Source of the DNA: Hydractinia symbiolongicarpus
Lineage: Eukaryota > Cnidaria > Hydrozoa > Anthoathecata > Hydractiniidae
NCBI RefSeq assembly: GCF_029227915.1
Contig: NC_079880.1
Coordinates: forward strand, 30,621,501 to 30,685,500
Reading direction: 5' to 3'
Length of the DNA: 64,000 nt
A program made the translations under genes and the position numbers. How positions within the stretch are numbered: position 1 is the stretch's first letter; every line of letters begins with the position of its first letter. Positions 20,251-31,370 of this stretch are shown one piece after another. The notes below the pieces were generated by a model that worked only from the letters and a program-made list of their open reading frames with translations, was not told the origin of the DNA and ran no database searches.

Positions 20251-21660
20251 ATTGTATATGTTAAAATCAGTTAGTTTATTGCAAACCCTGCCAAAGGTTG
20301 ACACACAATGTGAAAAATAAACAATAAATTGTGCCTCTGACAGAATTTTTTATCTAAGGTGTAAAAAAGGGATTTGCAAGGACAAATTATAATGCAATAA
20401 AACATTATTTGATATATTGCATACAGTCCCTCCTCACCAAACTTTAGACAAAATGCCAACAAAATAACGGTGTTTAAACCTAAAATTAATAAAGTCCTTT
20501 TAGCAATTTGCATGCTGTTTTACCATCAATAAAGTAAACAAAATTTCAAATCTCACATAGTATTCTGTCACAAATTTTCATAAAATATATATATAAGTCA
20601 TAATGAGTCATGTTAAACAACAGCAATCAATCTGTATATAAGTTCATTTTATGTCAATTTTTGCACCAATTTTGCAACACAAAATACAAATTCTAAATAA
20701 TACTAAAATCTCTTAATTTGGACCTTCGCATACCGACGGTCTCCCACAAAAGTTTAATCAAAATGTAAAAAATGAGAGGTAACGACAAAATCAAAGTTTG
20801 CAAAATTTAACTATTTCAGTACATATATCTACTGCATATGCCCTCTAAAACAATATTTTAATGCAAAATGCCAAAGAAAAACAGTTTGCAACAAAAATCA
20901 GTTATTTCGATAATATTGCATACACTCTTTCCTCACAAAAGCTTCACAAAGTGTAAAAAAAAGAATGGTTGTAGGGAGTGCTTCTGATTCAACAAAAAAA
21001 GTTTTTTTGACATATTGCATCTAGCCCTTACCCATTAAATCTTACACAAAATTTCTAAAACTATATACGATTTAGAACACATCAAATTTAAATCGAGAAG
21101 GATCAGTCATTTCGATATATTGCACGGAGTCCTCCCCAGTAAGAATTTATACAAAATATAGAAAAACAAAGCTTGCAAGGTGTAAAATTGAATTCTTCTT
21201 CTGTGTATATATATATGGTCCTTCCTCGCAAAATTAACATAAAATGTCAAAAAGGTTCAGATATAACATCTAACACAACAAAAATCAGTTCTATCAGTAT
21301 ATGTCATGCCATTGTCTTCCACCAAATGTTCCCCTTAAAGTTTCACAGACACAGCCTGTAAATTAAAAATAACTAAGATCAGGTATTTTGGTCTATTTCA
21401 TACCATTCTGTTCCAAATAACTTATAAAATGTAAAAATTGAGTGGTAAAACAGAAATGTCAAAAAGAAGAAAAAAATAGCTTACAAAGAGTATAAAATTG
21501 AAATCAACAAAGTAGCTCTTTTGGTGTATTAAATATAAGCCATACGCACAAAAGTTTACACTAATTGTAAGAAAATGGTTGTGTTTAGTAATTCTAAATT
21601 AAGAAAAGTCAGTTCTTTTAGCATGCTGATTAAGGTTTTTGCCCACAATTTGAAACAAAT
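20250..21660. repeat. Old, strongly diverged tandem repeat, ~90-105 bp period
   Basis: A degenerate theme recurs: ATCAGTTATTTCGATATATTGCAT, then ACWSTCCYTCCTCAC, then a run like TTTACACAAAATGTAAAAA. Recognisable anchors fall near 20413, 20918, 21014, 21116, 21210, 21296, 21395 and 21525. Confidence 0.6.
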
Positions 21661-21911
21661 TAAATTTACATTTTAAAAATAAGTAATTTCTGAACTTTAT
21701 TTTCAGAATATTTGGAGGAAAAGAACTTCGCAAACCAAAAAAAGCCCAGGAAAATGTTTAAAATTTTCAGGGTTAATAACGTTTGATGTGTTTTGTGGGA
21801 ATATATATACTGGGAATCTTTAGTTTAAAGCTAGCATTAGCTAGCTACAGCAGCTAATAGCTAGTCACTTAAATATAAACTGGAGACTTAGCTAGGTATA
21901 AAGAACATGGC

Positions 21912-21914
<3 letters not shown>

Positions 21915-21946
<32 letters not shown>

Positions 21947-21963
21947 CTAGCTAGCTAGCTAGT
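21915..21963. repeat. (AT)n followed by (CTAG)n microsatellite
   Basis: About 29 bp of alternating AT, then CCTAGCTAGCTAGCTAG. Confidence 0.9.
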
Positions 21964-22504
21964 TGTTGGTGGTGGTTGGCTTTTTATGATGCTAGCTATA
22001 AAACATGTCTGGCAACAATAATATAATCAAAACTGAAAATAAAACATGAAAAAACCTTACAGAACCTTGCTATGATTAATTTATAAAACCATGCTCTTCT
22101 TCAAATGTTTTTTTAAAGATTTATTTTGAATGAAAGAGTAGAGAATACTCAAAAAGAACAGCCATCTTTTTCGTAAACACAATTTCCGTTTTATGCTAGG
22201 AACTTCATTTAACAGTCCGTATGCTTTGTGAATATCTAATACCGTTTCATATGTAGCGATACCTATATATATATGCTAACATAGAGTTTTTTGGCATAAG
22301 GGTATATATATTTATATCGTTATTAGCAGCGGGTTATATATTTACACCTTATGTGCGATTTCTATGAAGTACATCCCTAATCTTTTAGTTAAATTTTAGC
22401 GTACAGCCACGTCATAAGAAAGTGACCCGTGATTTCCGTGTCGTGGACTCACAGTTTTAGTCACGCAAGGGAATTAATATATAAGAAGCTAAGTATTCAA
22501 TATT

Positions 22505-22960
22505 TAGAAAAACTTACCAAATTATAAGAGGCAAAGTGTAGGTCAGACCCCCTCAAAGAGGCCTAAAAAGGCCCACAAGATTGTACAATGATGCAATGGG
22601 GAAGTCTAAAAATATAAAAACTTACCAAAAATCCGGTCTTAAAGCATAGTCAGACCCCCCACCAAGTTCTTGACTCTAAATCCCATAGAAACTGTGTAAA
22701 TGTTACCTCACCAGGTACAAGGCACAAAAACTACCCAAGATAAATTATCAAAATTTAGACTTCAAATACAATAACTTACTAAAATACTTGGTTCAAAGTA
22801 CAGTTAAGACCCCCACAAAGAATTCAAAAAAGCCTATAAAATACCTCATAAAGTACATGCACCAAAATATGTATGTAAGTACTACTTATATAAAAGAACT
22901 TGAACGAAGAAGAACTTACCAATTATTGGGGTCCTAAGTCTTGGTTAGACCCCCCATAAA
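22505..22960. repeat. Degenerate ~110-150-bp tandem repeat
   Basis: Four diverged units share AAAACTTACCAAA, then a TAAAGYAYAGTCAGACCCCC-like segment, near 22510, 22618, 22770 and 22913. Confidence 0.55.
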
Positions 22961-23021
22961 GGTGAGGAAACATTTCTCAATTTGTGATTGAAGTACATAA
23001 ATTCAAGAAAAGAGAAAAAAC

Positions 23022-23745
23022 ATAATATAACTTTGCAAACACAACAATAACTTATATAACTTTGCAAACACAACAATAACTTATATAACTTTGCAAACAC
23101 AACAATAACTTATATGACTTTGCAAACACAACAATAACTTATATAACTTTGCAAACACAACAATAACTTCTATAACTTTGCAAACAAAACAATAACTTCT
23201 ATAACTTTGCAAACTCAACAATAACTTATAAGACTTTGCAAACAGAACAATAACTTATATGACTTTGCAAACACAACAATAACTTATATAACTTTGCAAA
23301 CACAACAATAACTTATATAACTTTGCAAACACAACAATAACTTATATAACTTTGCAAACACAACAATAACTTATATAACTTTGCAAACACAACAATAACT
23401 TATATAACTTTGCAAACACAACAATAACTTATATGACTTTGCAAACACAACAATAACTTATATAACTTTGCAAACACAACAATAACTTATATAACTTTGC
23501 AAACACAACAATAACTTATATGACTTTGCAAACACAACAACAACTTATATAACTTTGCAAACACAACAACAACTTATATAACTTTGCAAACTCAACAACA
23601 ACTTATATAACTTTGCAAACTCAACAATAACTTATATAACTTTGCAAACTCAACAATAACTTAAATAACTTTGCAAACACAACAATAACTTATATAACTT
23701 TGCAAACAGAACAATAACTTATATAAGGTTGTAACACACAGCAAT
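23022..23745. repeat. 29-bp minisatellite, about 25 units
   Basis: Perfect to near-perfect units of AACTTTGCAAACACAACAAT plus AACTTATAT. Variants (TATGACT, CTATAACT, AACTCAAC, AACAACTT) mark sub-blocks. It has no spacers. Confidence 0.96.
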
Positions 23746-25143
23746 AACGTTTGCAAACACAACAATCAAAAATCGCCAACTAAAAAATAACAAAATGTAT
23801 TCAAAGTCCGAACCAGCTAATCATGTTGTCGCGAATGATGGATACTCTTTTTGTTAGAAAATTTTAAGTTGCGCTCCTAAAAACTGTTTAAGGCGGAGAA
23901 TTTTAGAGGCATTCTATATAAAGTCGTTAAGGCCTGTTCTTAACGAACAAGTTGAATAAAAAAGATTATTACTTTTCCATAACGGCGTGACGTAAAAATA
24001 TAATTTCTTATTACGACGAATGTATTTTTATTTTCTATTCTACTCATCTCATATTCAAAGTCCTTTGAGAGTTTCGGCAAAAATATTATTATATATATAG
24101 TGGCTTTATTGTATTAGCAGTATTACTTACATGAAGATGTAAAGTTTTATTTACGAAAAGCTTCGTGTATTTTATTGTAAATTTTTTATATGTTCTTTTA
24201 TATAACAGAAACATACCTAGTTCGCCGAATATCTGCTGAGTCTTTTCACTTTTTTCTAACAATTTTAATGGTTGAATCTTTCCCTTTCGACTAAAAACAG
24301 CATTATAATCACAACCGGTGAAAGCGTGATATGCAGGGAGTGACTTACATAGCATATCACCCAACTTTTTGTGCAATTGGTTGACACTGATATATCTAAG
24401 TGTATTTTTTGTGTACAAACCAACCTCTAACCATAAATTGATTTGCTGATCGAGTATAGAAAAACAACTGAGTGTAATAATTATAACATCAGTGTCAGCT
24501 GTGCGAATCAGTACATTATTTGGCGAAGATATTGATGTGACATGATAAAATTATTCGCGAATCTGCTTCTTCGTGTGAGCAGTACAACAGCGGTTCCACA
24601 GTTTTTAGCATCATATCATCGTGAACTTTGTAGGAGTAGCAAATATTACCTCCATTTGCAAACAGGGTTTTTCCTTGAAGTACAGGAGCAAGGTTGTCAT
24701 CCTCCCAGCTCTGAACAAGAAACTGCACTAGAGATTCTTTAAACTGGTCGTTTCTTAAGGCCTGGATCCAGCTTCCAGGGCGCTTCTGTCCTGGTCCTGA
24801 AATGTAAAAGAATCTCTCCCGTCCAGCATTTTTTTGTGTCTTTCACAATCTTTAATTGATGGAGATACTGTTTTATCAAAAACGGAATGTATGACTCACT
24901 TTTAACATTTTTTAAAGAGATAATGGGAGATTTCACCAAAAGTGGTAGGTAAATCAAACTGCAAGTGAAGAAAAAAAATTGCATCAATAATAGTAGTATT
25001 GACATACCTTAAGGGAAGAAATTTTCGCGGGAATTTAATTTCGCGGTTGATCAAAACGATTTTTTTCGCGGAATTTAATTTCGCGGTCGAGAAAAAAATA
25101 TAATTTTCGCGGTCGAGAAAAAATAGTCTTTCTAAATTGTTAA

Positions 25144-25323
25144 TTACTCGTTACATTCATCATCGATAATGAAGTCAAATGCGTTTCTATCAAAGTCTTC
25201 TTCGAACCCCCATTCTGCATCATCATCATTGTCGTCGTCATCTTCATCATTTTCTACGATTTCGTTTACGTATCCTTCCCGTATCTCGTCCGATACTTCG
25301 ATGAAGCTGGGCTGGTCATCACG
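25144..25323 (-). CDS. C-terminal tail of a pogo-like transposase (remnant)
   Basis: Minus-strand frame of about 60 codons: DFQTRDDQPSFIEVSDEIRE, a long Asp/Glu run, WGFEEDFDRNAFDFIIDD, stop at 25144. Acidic C-termini of this kind are usual for pogo/Tigger-type transposases. The second element (29.6-31 kb) ends its transposase frame with DFSRTAFDAFD in the same relative place, which supports common descent. No catalytic part remains here. Confidence 0.55.
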   Translation of the reverse strand, partial: RDDQPSFIEVSDEIREGYVNEIVENDEDDDDNDDDAEWGFEEDFDRNAFDFIIDDECNE

Positions 25324-25841
25324 AGTTTGGAAATCCCTTTGATCGTTTCGCGATCAAGGTTTGCGAAATAGGAGATACAAATGCAGTTGGTCATCTTCCA
25401 CGAGAGATCTCGCGTGTTACAAAATTTTTCATGGATAGAGGAGCAATCGTTAATGCCAAGCTTACAAGTGAACATTATAGACGCTCTCCCATCGTTCAAG
25501 GCGGTATGGAGATTCCATGTAAAATCACAGTGAAAATTGCTGGTATTTGTATTAACCTTCTGTTGATGGAAAAATATAAACAACTTATAGAGGAATTGTA
25601 CATTGAACCCAAGAATGAGGAAAATCTGGGATCCTTTTTACAACCTAATAATGTGACCGAGGAAAGCATCAATTTACCTTCCACTTCATCCCAATCGAAG
25701 AAGAGCAAGTCCAAAGATGAAGCGAGCAATCAGAAAGATATCCGAAGTTTTTTTAGCAAGACCATTAGCATTAAAACAACTACTAAAAGGCGAGATGGCA
25801 AGAAGAAAACGGAAAAGATTATCACGATTGACTCTGATTGA
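25308..25841 (+). CDS. HIRAN-domain protein with PIP box and SIM-like tail, 5'-truncated
   Basis: Open for 177 codons; first internal ATG at 25431. The segment HEFGNPFDRFAIKV..VGHLPREISR matches the HIRAN signature (NPxDxxAxxV ... vGhlPrelsr); HIRAN domains bind 3' DNA ends at stalled forks, as in HLTF/Rad5. It continues NAKLTSEHYRRSPIVQGG. The C-terminal third is Ser/Lys-rich and holds QKDIRSFF (25731-25754), a consensus PCNA-interacting peptide (QxxIxxFF), then a basic KRRDGKKK stretch and a terminal IITIDSD, which fits a SUMO-interacting motif. The 5' end is lost at the internal deletion (in-frame stop at 25302). This looks like a transposon-borne replication-fork adaptor. Confidence 0.7.
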   Translation, partial: WAGHHEFGNPFDRFAIKVCEIGDTNAVGHLPREISRVTKFFMDRGAIVNAKLTSEHYRRSPIVQGGMEIPCKITVKIAGICINLLLMEKYKQLIEELYIEPKNEENLGSFLQPNNVTEESINLPSTSSQSKKSKSKDEASNQKDIRSFFSKTISIKTTTKRRDGKKKTEKIITIDSD

Positions 25842-28720
25842 TTAATGAAAGTTTTATTGATTATTGTAATTCTTAGAGCATCTCTTATGTTAGAAAAGAT
25901 ACTTTTATGTATATGCCATTTCTCCATTCTCAGTTTTCACTGAATTTATAATTCCAATGCAAATAAAATCAAAAATTTTCGCGAGAATTTAATTTCGCGG
26001 TCAACAAATTTCGAAAAATTTCGCGGGAATTTAATTTCGCGGTCGGTGAATTTTTAAAATTTTCGCGGGAAGAAAATTTCGCGGTTTTTTCCAAAAACCG
26101 CGAAAACCGCGAAATTTTCTTCCCGCGAAAATTTCTTCCCTTAAGGTAGGAAGGATTAATGGTGACAACTTTAGATTCTAAGTGTTTCATGATCGAAGCT
26201 TTTGTAGTTTTTTGCATTGGTCCATCTACATGACTCAGTGATAAAGGTACTGGAGTGAGAGGAAACTTTAAAACCTCAGCCATATCAACTTTCTGTTGTA
26301 AAGATAGGTAGAGAATAGAACTAAAAATGTCTCGTACCATACTAATTGCGACTACCTTTTGATTTGGTCCTCGAATCTTTTGAATCCCAGCTTCTGTTGC
26401 AAATGTTTTTAACTATTGTCTTTTGATGCTTTCTTCAAACCGCTTTGGATTAGTTATGCATTCCCTTAAAAGTTTCTTGCACAAATCAGAACCAGATTTC
26501 ATTACATTCAGAGGAAAATCTTCAGTATCCTCTGCTGCACATTTGCTAGTACCAATGTTGTATAACTTATCTTTGTCTACATTTTCGGAGAATGGATTCA
26601 TTGTTTCTTCTATTGATGTTATGATTGCATTAAGGTTGGTGTTATTTTTCCTTATCTGATTTAGCTTTAGGTCTTGAGTGACATCTTCCTTTTTTGTCAA
26701 GTACAGATCGTCAAGAATATGAGATATAAATTCGGTTCGAACAAAATGACTGTCAGTCCAGCGTTGCCTTGCAGATATAAAGTTTGTTAACGCTCCGATT
26801 CCTGTTCGTTCACTTGCTGCATCAGCATTAATGATTTGTTCTAGAGTTAAATTAATAGGTTGTGCAGAGAATGATTTCTCAGTTCTCTGCAAGGAAAACC
26901 AACCTTTCCGGAACTCTTCGAAGACAGTTGGATGTGTTTCTTCTACTCTCAGTAAGTTATCGTGATACCTTACGAGCCATCGTGCGTAATTTCGATGGTT
27001 AAAAGCAAAGAAAATATCTCCAATTTTAGATAAACAATACGTATATAGCCCAAAAATTACCGATTTGAATGCTTCTAATAAACGCATGATAAAGATGAAA
27101 CATGTTGATATAAGTGATCCAGTATTGTGCTGTTTTCCCATGAGCACCTTCCTTGGTCTTTGCAAGGTATTGTTCATACCCTTTCAAGACAGCACCAAAT
27201 TCTGTGCAAGGTGTATATTGACTATTTAATTCATTTTGCTTTATAACATCCAATTCTGATTGAATAATACTGGTAACCTCTTCAACGTTTGACAGCTGTG
27301 CCATATACGACTTGAAATGTAGTATCTCAAAGGCTACACTGAGTAGATAATGAAGGCGTTTACATCTCTTTCTTCCCAGTTATAAAACCTTTAAGACAAC
27401 CTTTAGCCAAAATGTTGCTCTCCGTTAAGACATACGAACCTCCAGATTCTTCTATAAATTTATCAATTGCATGGAAAATGGCAATGAACAGATTATCGAA
27501 TCTGGGTGATTCTTCCACTTGAATCTGCATTGCAACTTTTGAAATTGCAAGATCGTAAGTTACAGCAATGCTGTCTTTAATTCCTTCTGCAGCTACGCGT
27601 TGCGCTTTCTTCATTGTTTCAAGAACCCGTGAACTTGATGTAGGAGATTGGTTAAGTTGACAATTATACCATATCTTTTGAACATTTTCATCATTGCAAA
27701 GATGTAATGAAGCATTCCAACCAACCCATATTGGTATGTTGTTCGTGTCATTCACAAGTAGATCAATCATCCAAAGGATATCTTTAAACCAAGATTGTTT
27801 GTACGAGTTAGGTATATACAGTCTTCTTTTATCGTTTCTTGGTAGAAATGTAGCTTTGTTCATCTTTGGTTTCTTCCTGCAAGGCAAAAATTCTTCTTCT
27901 CTTTTTCTTGATGGAAGGCATCAATTCCTTACTACTGACTGATCTTTTTCACTTGTTTCTCTATAATTTAGGACAGTAATATCATATTTTCTTTGTATTT
28001 GATAAGCAATTCATACAGTGTCATGCAATGTGCTTTTTCCACTCAAATTTCCACAAACCTGTTAAAGTTGTCAAACGCTACAACAGTACCCAAGTTCTGA
28101 TCGTCTTTCATTCTATAAGGCATAGTATTTTTTATCTTTGTTTACTTCAAGCGTGAGTTTCGTCTCCAGTTCTTCGATTGAATGATAGCTCACACAATGC
28201 AATTTAATATCTCAATTATCTTCCTACTCCCTGAAATACTTTTTATAGTAAGGCCTAGTGTAAGATGTTTTGGAGGTTTTTGTCGTCCAGAAGTAACAGC
28301 GAAGACAATATCTTGGCTGATAGCCTTAATTCTTCGTAATTTTGAAGGTGAATTTGATCCTTGGATATCTGGTCCTGCAAAAAGATATGATAGAAATTTT
28401 GAAATGGCTTCTGGAACATCAATCTCTCCTTTTCCAATGTCCTGTACTAACAAATTTGCTGGTAATCGTCCTTTTTCAGCATTAAAAACAGCCTCCCGTA
28501 ATTCAAAAGCTAATGACTTAAGATTAGTGTCAGTGTCAATTTTCTGTCAAAGCAGCAACTAACTTTTGTTTCACCACACCTGTCTTCTTTTCTCTCTTGC
28601 AACAAAATAAGCAAACATCAGGAAACACCCCTGTTGATAAGGATGGTTTTGGAGCATCAACTATGGATCGAGTGACATAAGACCTTTTGCAATACATATT
28701 CTGCAGAATAATTTTCCAAA

Positions 28721-29583
28721 ATGCACCTGATTTAGCTAGCTATAAGTTCCTTAAATGATGCAATCCAAATGTTTTAAGCTCCAAAATGATATGAAATCAA
28801 TGTAAAACCATAGTTGAAAGACTAAGATAAGGACAAAATACATACACGAAAATCCACAACAAGTAACCAGGAGCGATAAGACTTAAAATGGCAGAAAAAA
28901 TCAGCCAAACTTTTGTACGGGAAGCAAAAGAAGCGGCTTTTGCGCAAAAATAATCGCGCGCCAACAAACAACTTTTTGTTTCTGAGGTTGCATTTCAATT
29001 CAAACACTAGTGACTAGTGAATCAATTACTTGTACAGGAATATGAAATATGTTTATCTTAAGCTAAACTTGACTACATTATAATAAATACAACATTATAG
29101 AGTTCTAGATCTAAAGACATTCTTTTAAAAATCAATGTCGAACCGCTTTATAAATAAATTTTTTACCTCCTCGGCTAGTTTTCATGTAATCTCGCGTAAA
29201 AGATTCACCAATGTTTTCATTCCCGCGGATAAATAAAAATAATTGAAATCAACTTTGCTTTAGATCAAATGAAATGATTTTAAGCAAAGTTTATTTCATT
29301 TCATTTGATCCAAAACAAAGTTGATTTATTTTTTTAATTTTAGATTCTTTTTTTGCATGGCAGCTGTCGGCCACCGTAGTCATGTTTTTGGGATCATTTT
29401 TCAGAGAATGTTTCTTTTAATAAAAATTTGGAATACAAAGACTTTAAATTAATGGGGAAACCTGTGGTTAGACACAAAACTGGTCTTACATTCAGGCCAA
29501 TATTCACCTTTAAATTATATAATAAATGGCTGAATTTTACAGAGAATGTTGTTTATAATATGTGAACAAAAAATAACAACTAA
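28721..29583. other. Non-coding stretch with a foldback
   Basis: No gene seen. It includes the inverted repeat at 29246-29327. Confidence 0.5.
29246..29327. repeat. Foldback, ~30-bp arms
   Basis: AAATCAACTTTG...GATCAAATGAAATGA pairs with TCATTTCATTTGATC...CAAAGTTGATTT across a short loop. Confidence 0.8.
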
Positions 29584-29933
29584 ATTTTCGCGGGGATTTA
29601 ATTTCGCGGTTGAGCTCATCTACGAAATGTTAGTACTTCGCGGAGACTTATTTTCGCGGATGAGGGATGTTCTAATTTTTCGCGGGACTTAATTTCGCGG
29701 ATGATTTAATAATAGCAATTTTTGAAAAAGGTAAAATAAGTTGTCAAGAGGGTTCGAGGCCGAATGGCACAATCTCATCGACCTCGTTACACCGGTCATT
29801 TCTACACCAACCGAGACAAAGTGTAGTTTTGCATTTTAGTTCAAAGTTTTTTCAACAGAACTATATCGTCTGGTAAAATAAACACAAATGGATAAAAACA
29901 CCACTAGATAAAAAACGAAACGAATCTTAATTG

Positions 29934-30665
29934 TTAATCAAAAGCGTCAAACGCGGTACGAGAGAAGTCAACATCATCTTCATCTCCAGAGATCGGTTCA
30001 TATTTTGATTCTTTATCCAATTCATTCACTACTATTTCACTTCGTTTGTTGTAAGCAACTTTCAATTGTTCCTCTGTAAGGCTGGAAAAAGAACTCAAAT
30101 TCGGTTAATCATCTGCATTAGAAGCTGGAAGCAAAGGATCGATATCCTGGAAATGGTCAAGTAATTCGAGACCTTCTACACAAGCTTCAAGCGCTTCAGT
30201 GATACCTGCTGCTTTCCAGGCGTTTTTAATAACATTCTTGCCACCTTTCGTCAGATCATTGAATAAATCCACCATCCATTGATGATGATGTCTGATGTCT
30301 TGCAGCGATTTACCTTCATCTGGTTGCAGACCACTCTGAGCGGTATACCAATCGTTAAACCTTCTACGTGTATTCTTCTTTGCGTAACCGTTTACGACCA
30401 AAACCAGAGGTTGGAGTAAGTGCGTCATATTAGCAGGAACGCAGACGATTTCGATATCTTCTTTCTCATACAGATCCAATACTTCTTTCGTCATTTTTCC
30501 AGTAAAGACTAAGGTTTTTTGACCAAGTGGTAAATTTAATAATTTTTCTTGTTCTTTAATAACGTTTTCTATGTACGGTTTGAGAACTTCTTTTGAGAAC
30601 ATTTTGCAAGCTTCATCTGCGTTACTGTAGTGAGTTTTGTTGAAACTTAAAGATTCTTGGGTCAT
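29934..30665 (-). pseudogene. pogo-type (DDE_1) transposase, C-terminal half, catalytic residues lost
   Basis: Frame from 30665 to a TAA at 30105, then open in the same frame for 56 more codons to 29934 (ending DFSRTAFDAFD). It matches the DDE_1/CENP-B-type core: GKMTKEVLDLYEK, then VPANMTHLLQPL, NGYAKK, RRFNDWYTAQSG. Where the family has D in the strand before GxMT the sequence reads LVFTGKMT, and QPLD reads QPLV, so two of the three catalytic acids appear gone. The N-terminal HTH region is missing. Without the catalytic triad it cannot transpose; the long open frame is therefore notable. Confidence 0.78.
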
Positions 30666-30687
30666 TTTTAATTAAATCTTGCGATGC

Positions 30688-30782
30688 GGGTTCCCTGCCA
30701 AATGGGAAAAAAAGAAAAAGAGTAAAGATTCGTCTGCTGTTCCATCCAAGAAACCGTCGAAAAAAACAAGCATAACCAGCTG
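30688..30782 (+). pseudogene. Lys/Ser-rich ORF tail (possible HIRAN-partner remnant)
   Basis: Plus-strand frame reading WEKKKKSKDSSAVPSKKPSK...TSITS then stop. The composition and the KKSKD string resemble the tail of the HIRAN/PIP protein at 25.7 kb (KKSKSKDEA). No PIP box remains. Confidence 0.3.
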
Positions 30783-31045
30783 AAATTATATCTATTGTAC
30801 TTTATTGTACTTCAAGTAATTTTTAAACTCGCTTTATTTCTAGAATCATTAGAAAATATAACACCTGCTGAAACTAGCTACTTAAAACAAATTTCTTGTC
30901 ATTTTTGTCTTTTCATCTTCAGTAGTCGGTTGAAGAAGTAGGCCTACCAATAGAAAGGCTCAGATTTTGCTAACAAAAATAAACAAAAATTTAAAATTTC
31001 GCGGATCGAGCAATTTTTCATTCAATAAAAATTGGCGGTATTTTA

Positions 31046-31370
31046 ATGAAAGCATCTGCGGGACACCTTTTAAAAAGTAAGTACTTTTGTTTTGTGATTG
31101 TCGGCAAATTAATTTATAAAATTATAGTAAGGTAAGTGTATTAGCTGATGTATTACGTTGTTACCCTTCTATGTATGGTGTGTTTTCTGACTACGTTTCG
31201 ATGAAAGTCCATTATTTATCTGGAAATAAGCTATTTTTTTCTCTATAGATTCTGTCAACGAGCGTTTCAAAGATGCGAATGAGCAAGAAATGCGACGCAT
31301 AATTGGGACCAAGCTGCGAAACGCTCCCAGTCAGAGGATTAGAGACATAAGGGGTACATTAAATGTATAA
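31046..31370 (+). CDS. Possible two-exon small ORF, unrecognised
   Basis: Exon 31046-31076 (ATGAAAGCATCTGCGGG..., donor A|GTAAGT) and exon 31249-31370 (acceptor TTTTTTCTCTATAG) join in frame to give 50 aa rich in Arg and polar residues (NSVNERFKDANEQEMRRI, KLRNAPSQRIRDIRG), with stop at 31368. Both splice sites are good and the exon reads as protein. A weak donor G|GTACAT before the stop could extend it to further exons. I do not recognise it; it could be the start of a larger gene. Confidence 0.35.

Larger units (their letters stand above)
25007..26146. mobile_element. TIR element carrying transposase-tail and HIRAN/PIP genes, nested in the decayed ORF
   Basis: 1,140 bp bounded by perfect inverted repeats of at least 27 bp (CCTTAAGGGAAGAAATTTTC... 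at 25007 and its complement ending at 26146), with TA on each side (25005-25006 and 26147-26148). Subterminal copies of TTCGCGGGAATTTAATTTCG occur at both ends. Left part, minus strand: acidic transposase C-terminus. Right part, plus strand: HIRAN-domain ORF. The central part (5' halves of both genes) is missing, so this is an internal-deletion derivative. It interrupts the surrounding coding sequence after ...TINPSY. Confidence 0.88.
24089..28720 (-). pseudogene. Decayed long ORF of a multi-copy invertebrate family (HEEADxR / TGCDY)
   Basis: Minus-strand coding segments in consistent order, broken by frameshifts and stops: 28720-28190 (Cys-containing CLFCCKREKKTG; GKGEIDVPEAISKFLSYLF), 27887-27360 (WVGWNASLH; INQSPTS-like NQSPTSSSRVLETM; VTYDLAISKVAMQIQVE), 27304-26413 (254-codon block), 26340-26150, then after a 1.1-kb insertion 24985-24089 (CSHEEADSRIILSCH; LPAYHAFTGCDYNAVFSRKG). 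From memory these strings mark a family of large unnamed proteins present in many copies in cnidarian and arthropod genomes. The acidic HEEAD and TGCDY motifs recall PIN/FEN-type nuclease centres, which is speculation. At least six lesions make this copy dead. Confidence 0.72.
29584..31020. mobile_element. Older relative of the 25-kb TIR element
   Basis: The left side has three subterminal modules (TTCGCGGGGATTTAATTTCG, CTTCGCGGAGACTTATTTTC, TTCGCGGGACTTAATTTCGC) and the right side a degenerate TTTCGCGGATCGAGC (31003-31017). Inside, a pogo-type transposase remnant lies on the minus strand at the left and a Lys-rich ORF tail on the plus strand at the right, the same topology as 25007-26146. 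Exact ends and TSD could not be set. Confidence 0.55.

Noticed and set aside
23022-23745. 29-bp repeats as a CRISPR array
   Set aside because: Units are contiguous with no spacers, and the sequence is eukaryotic.
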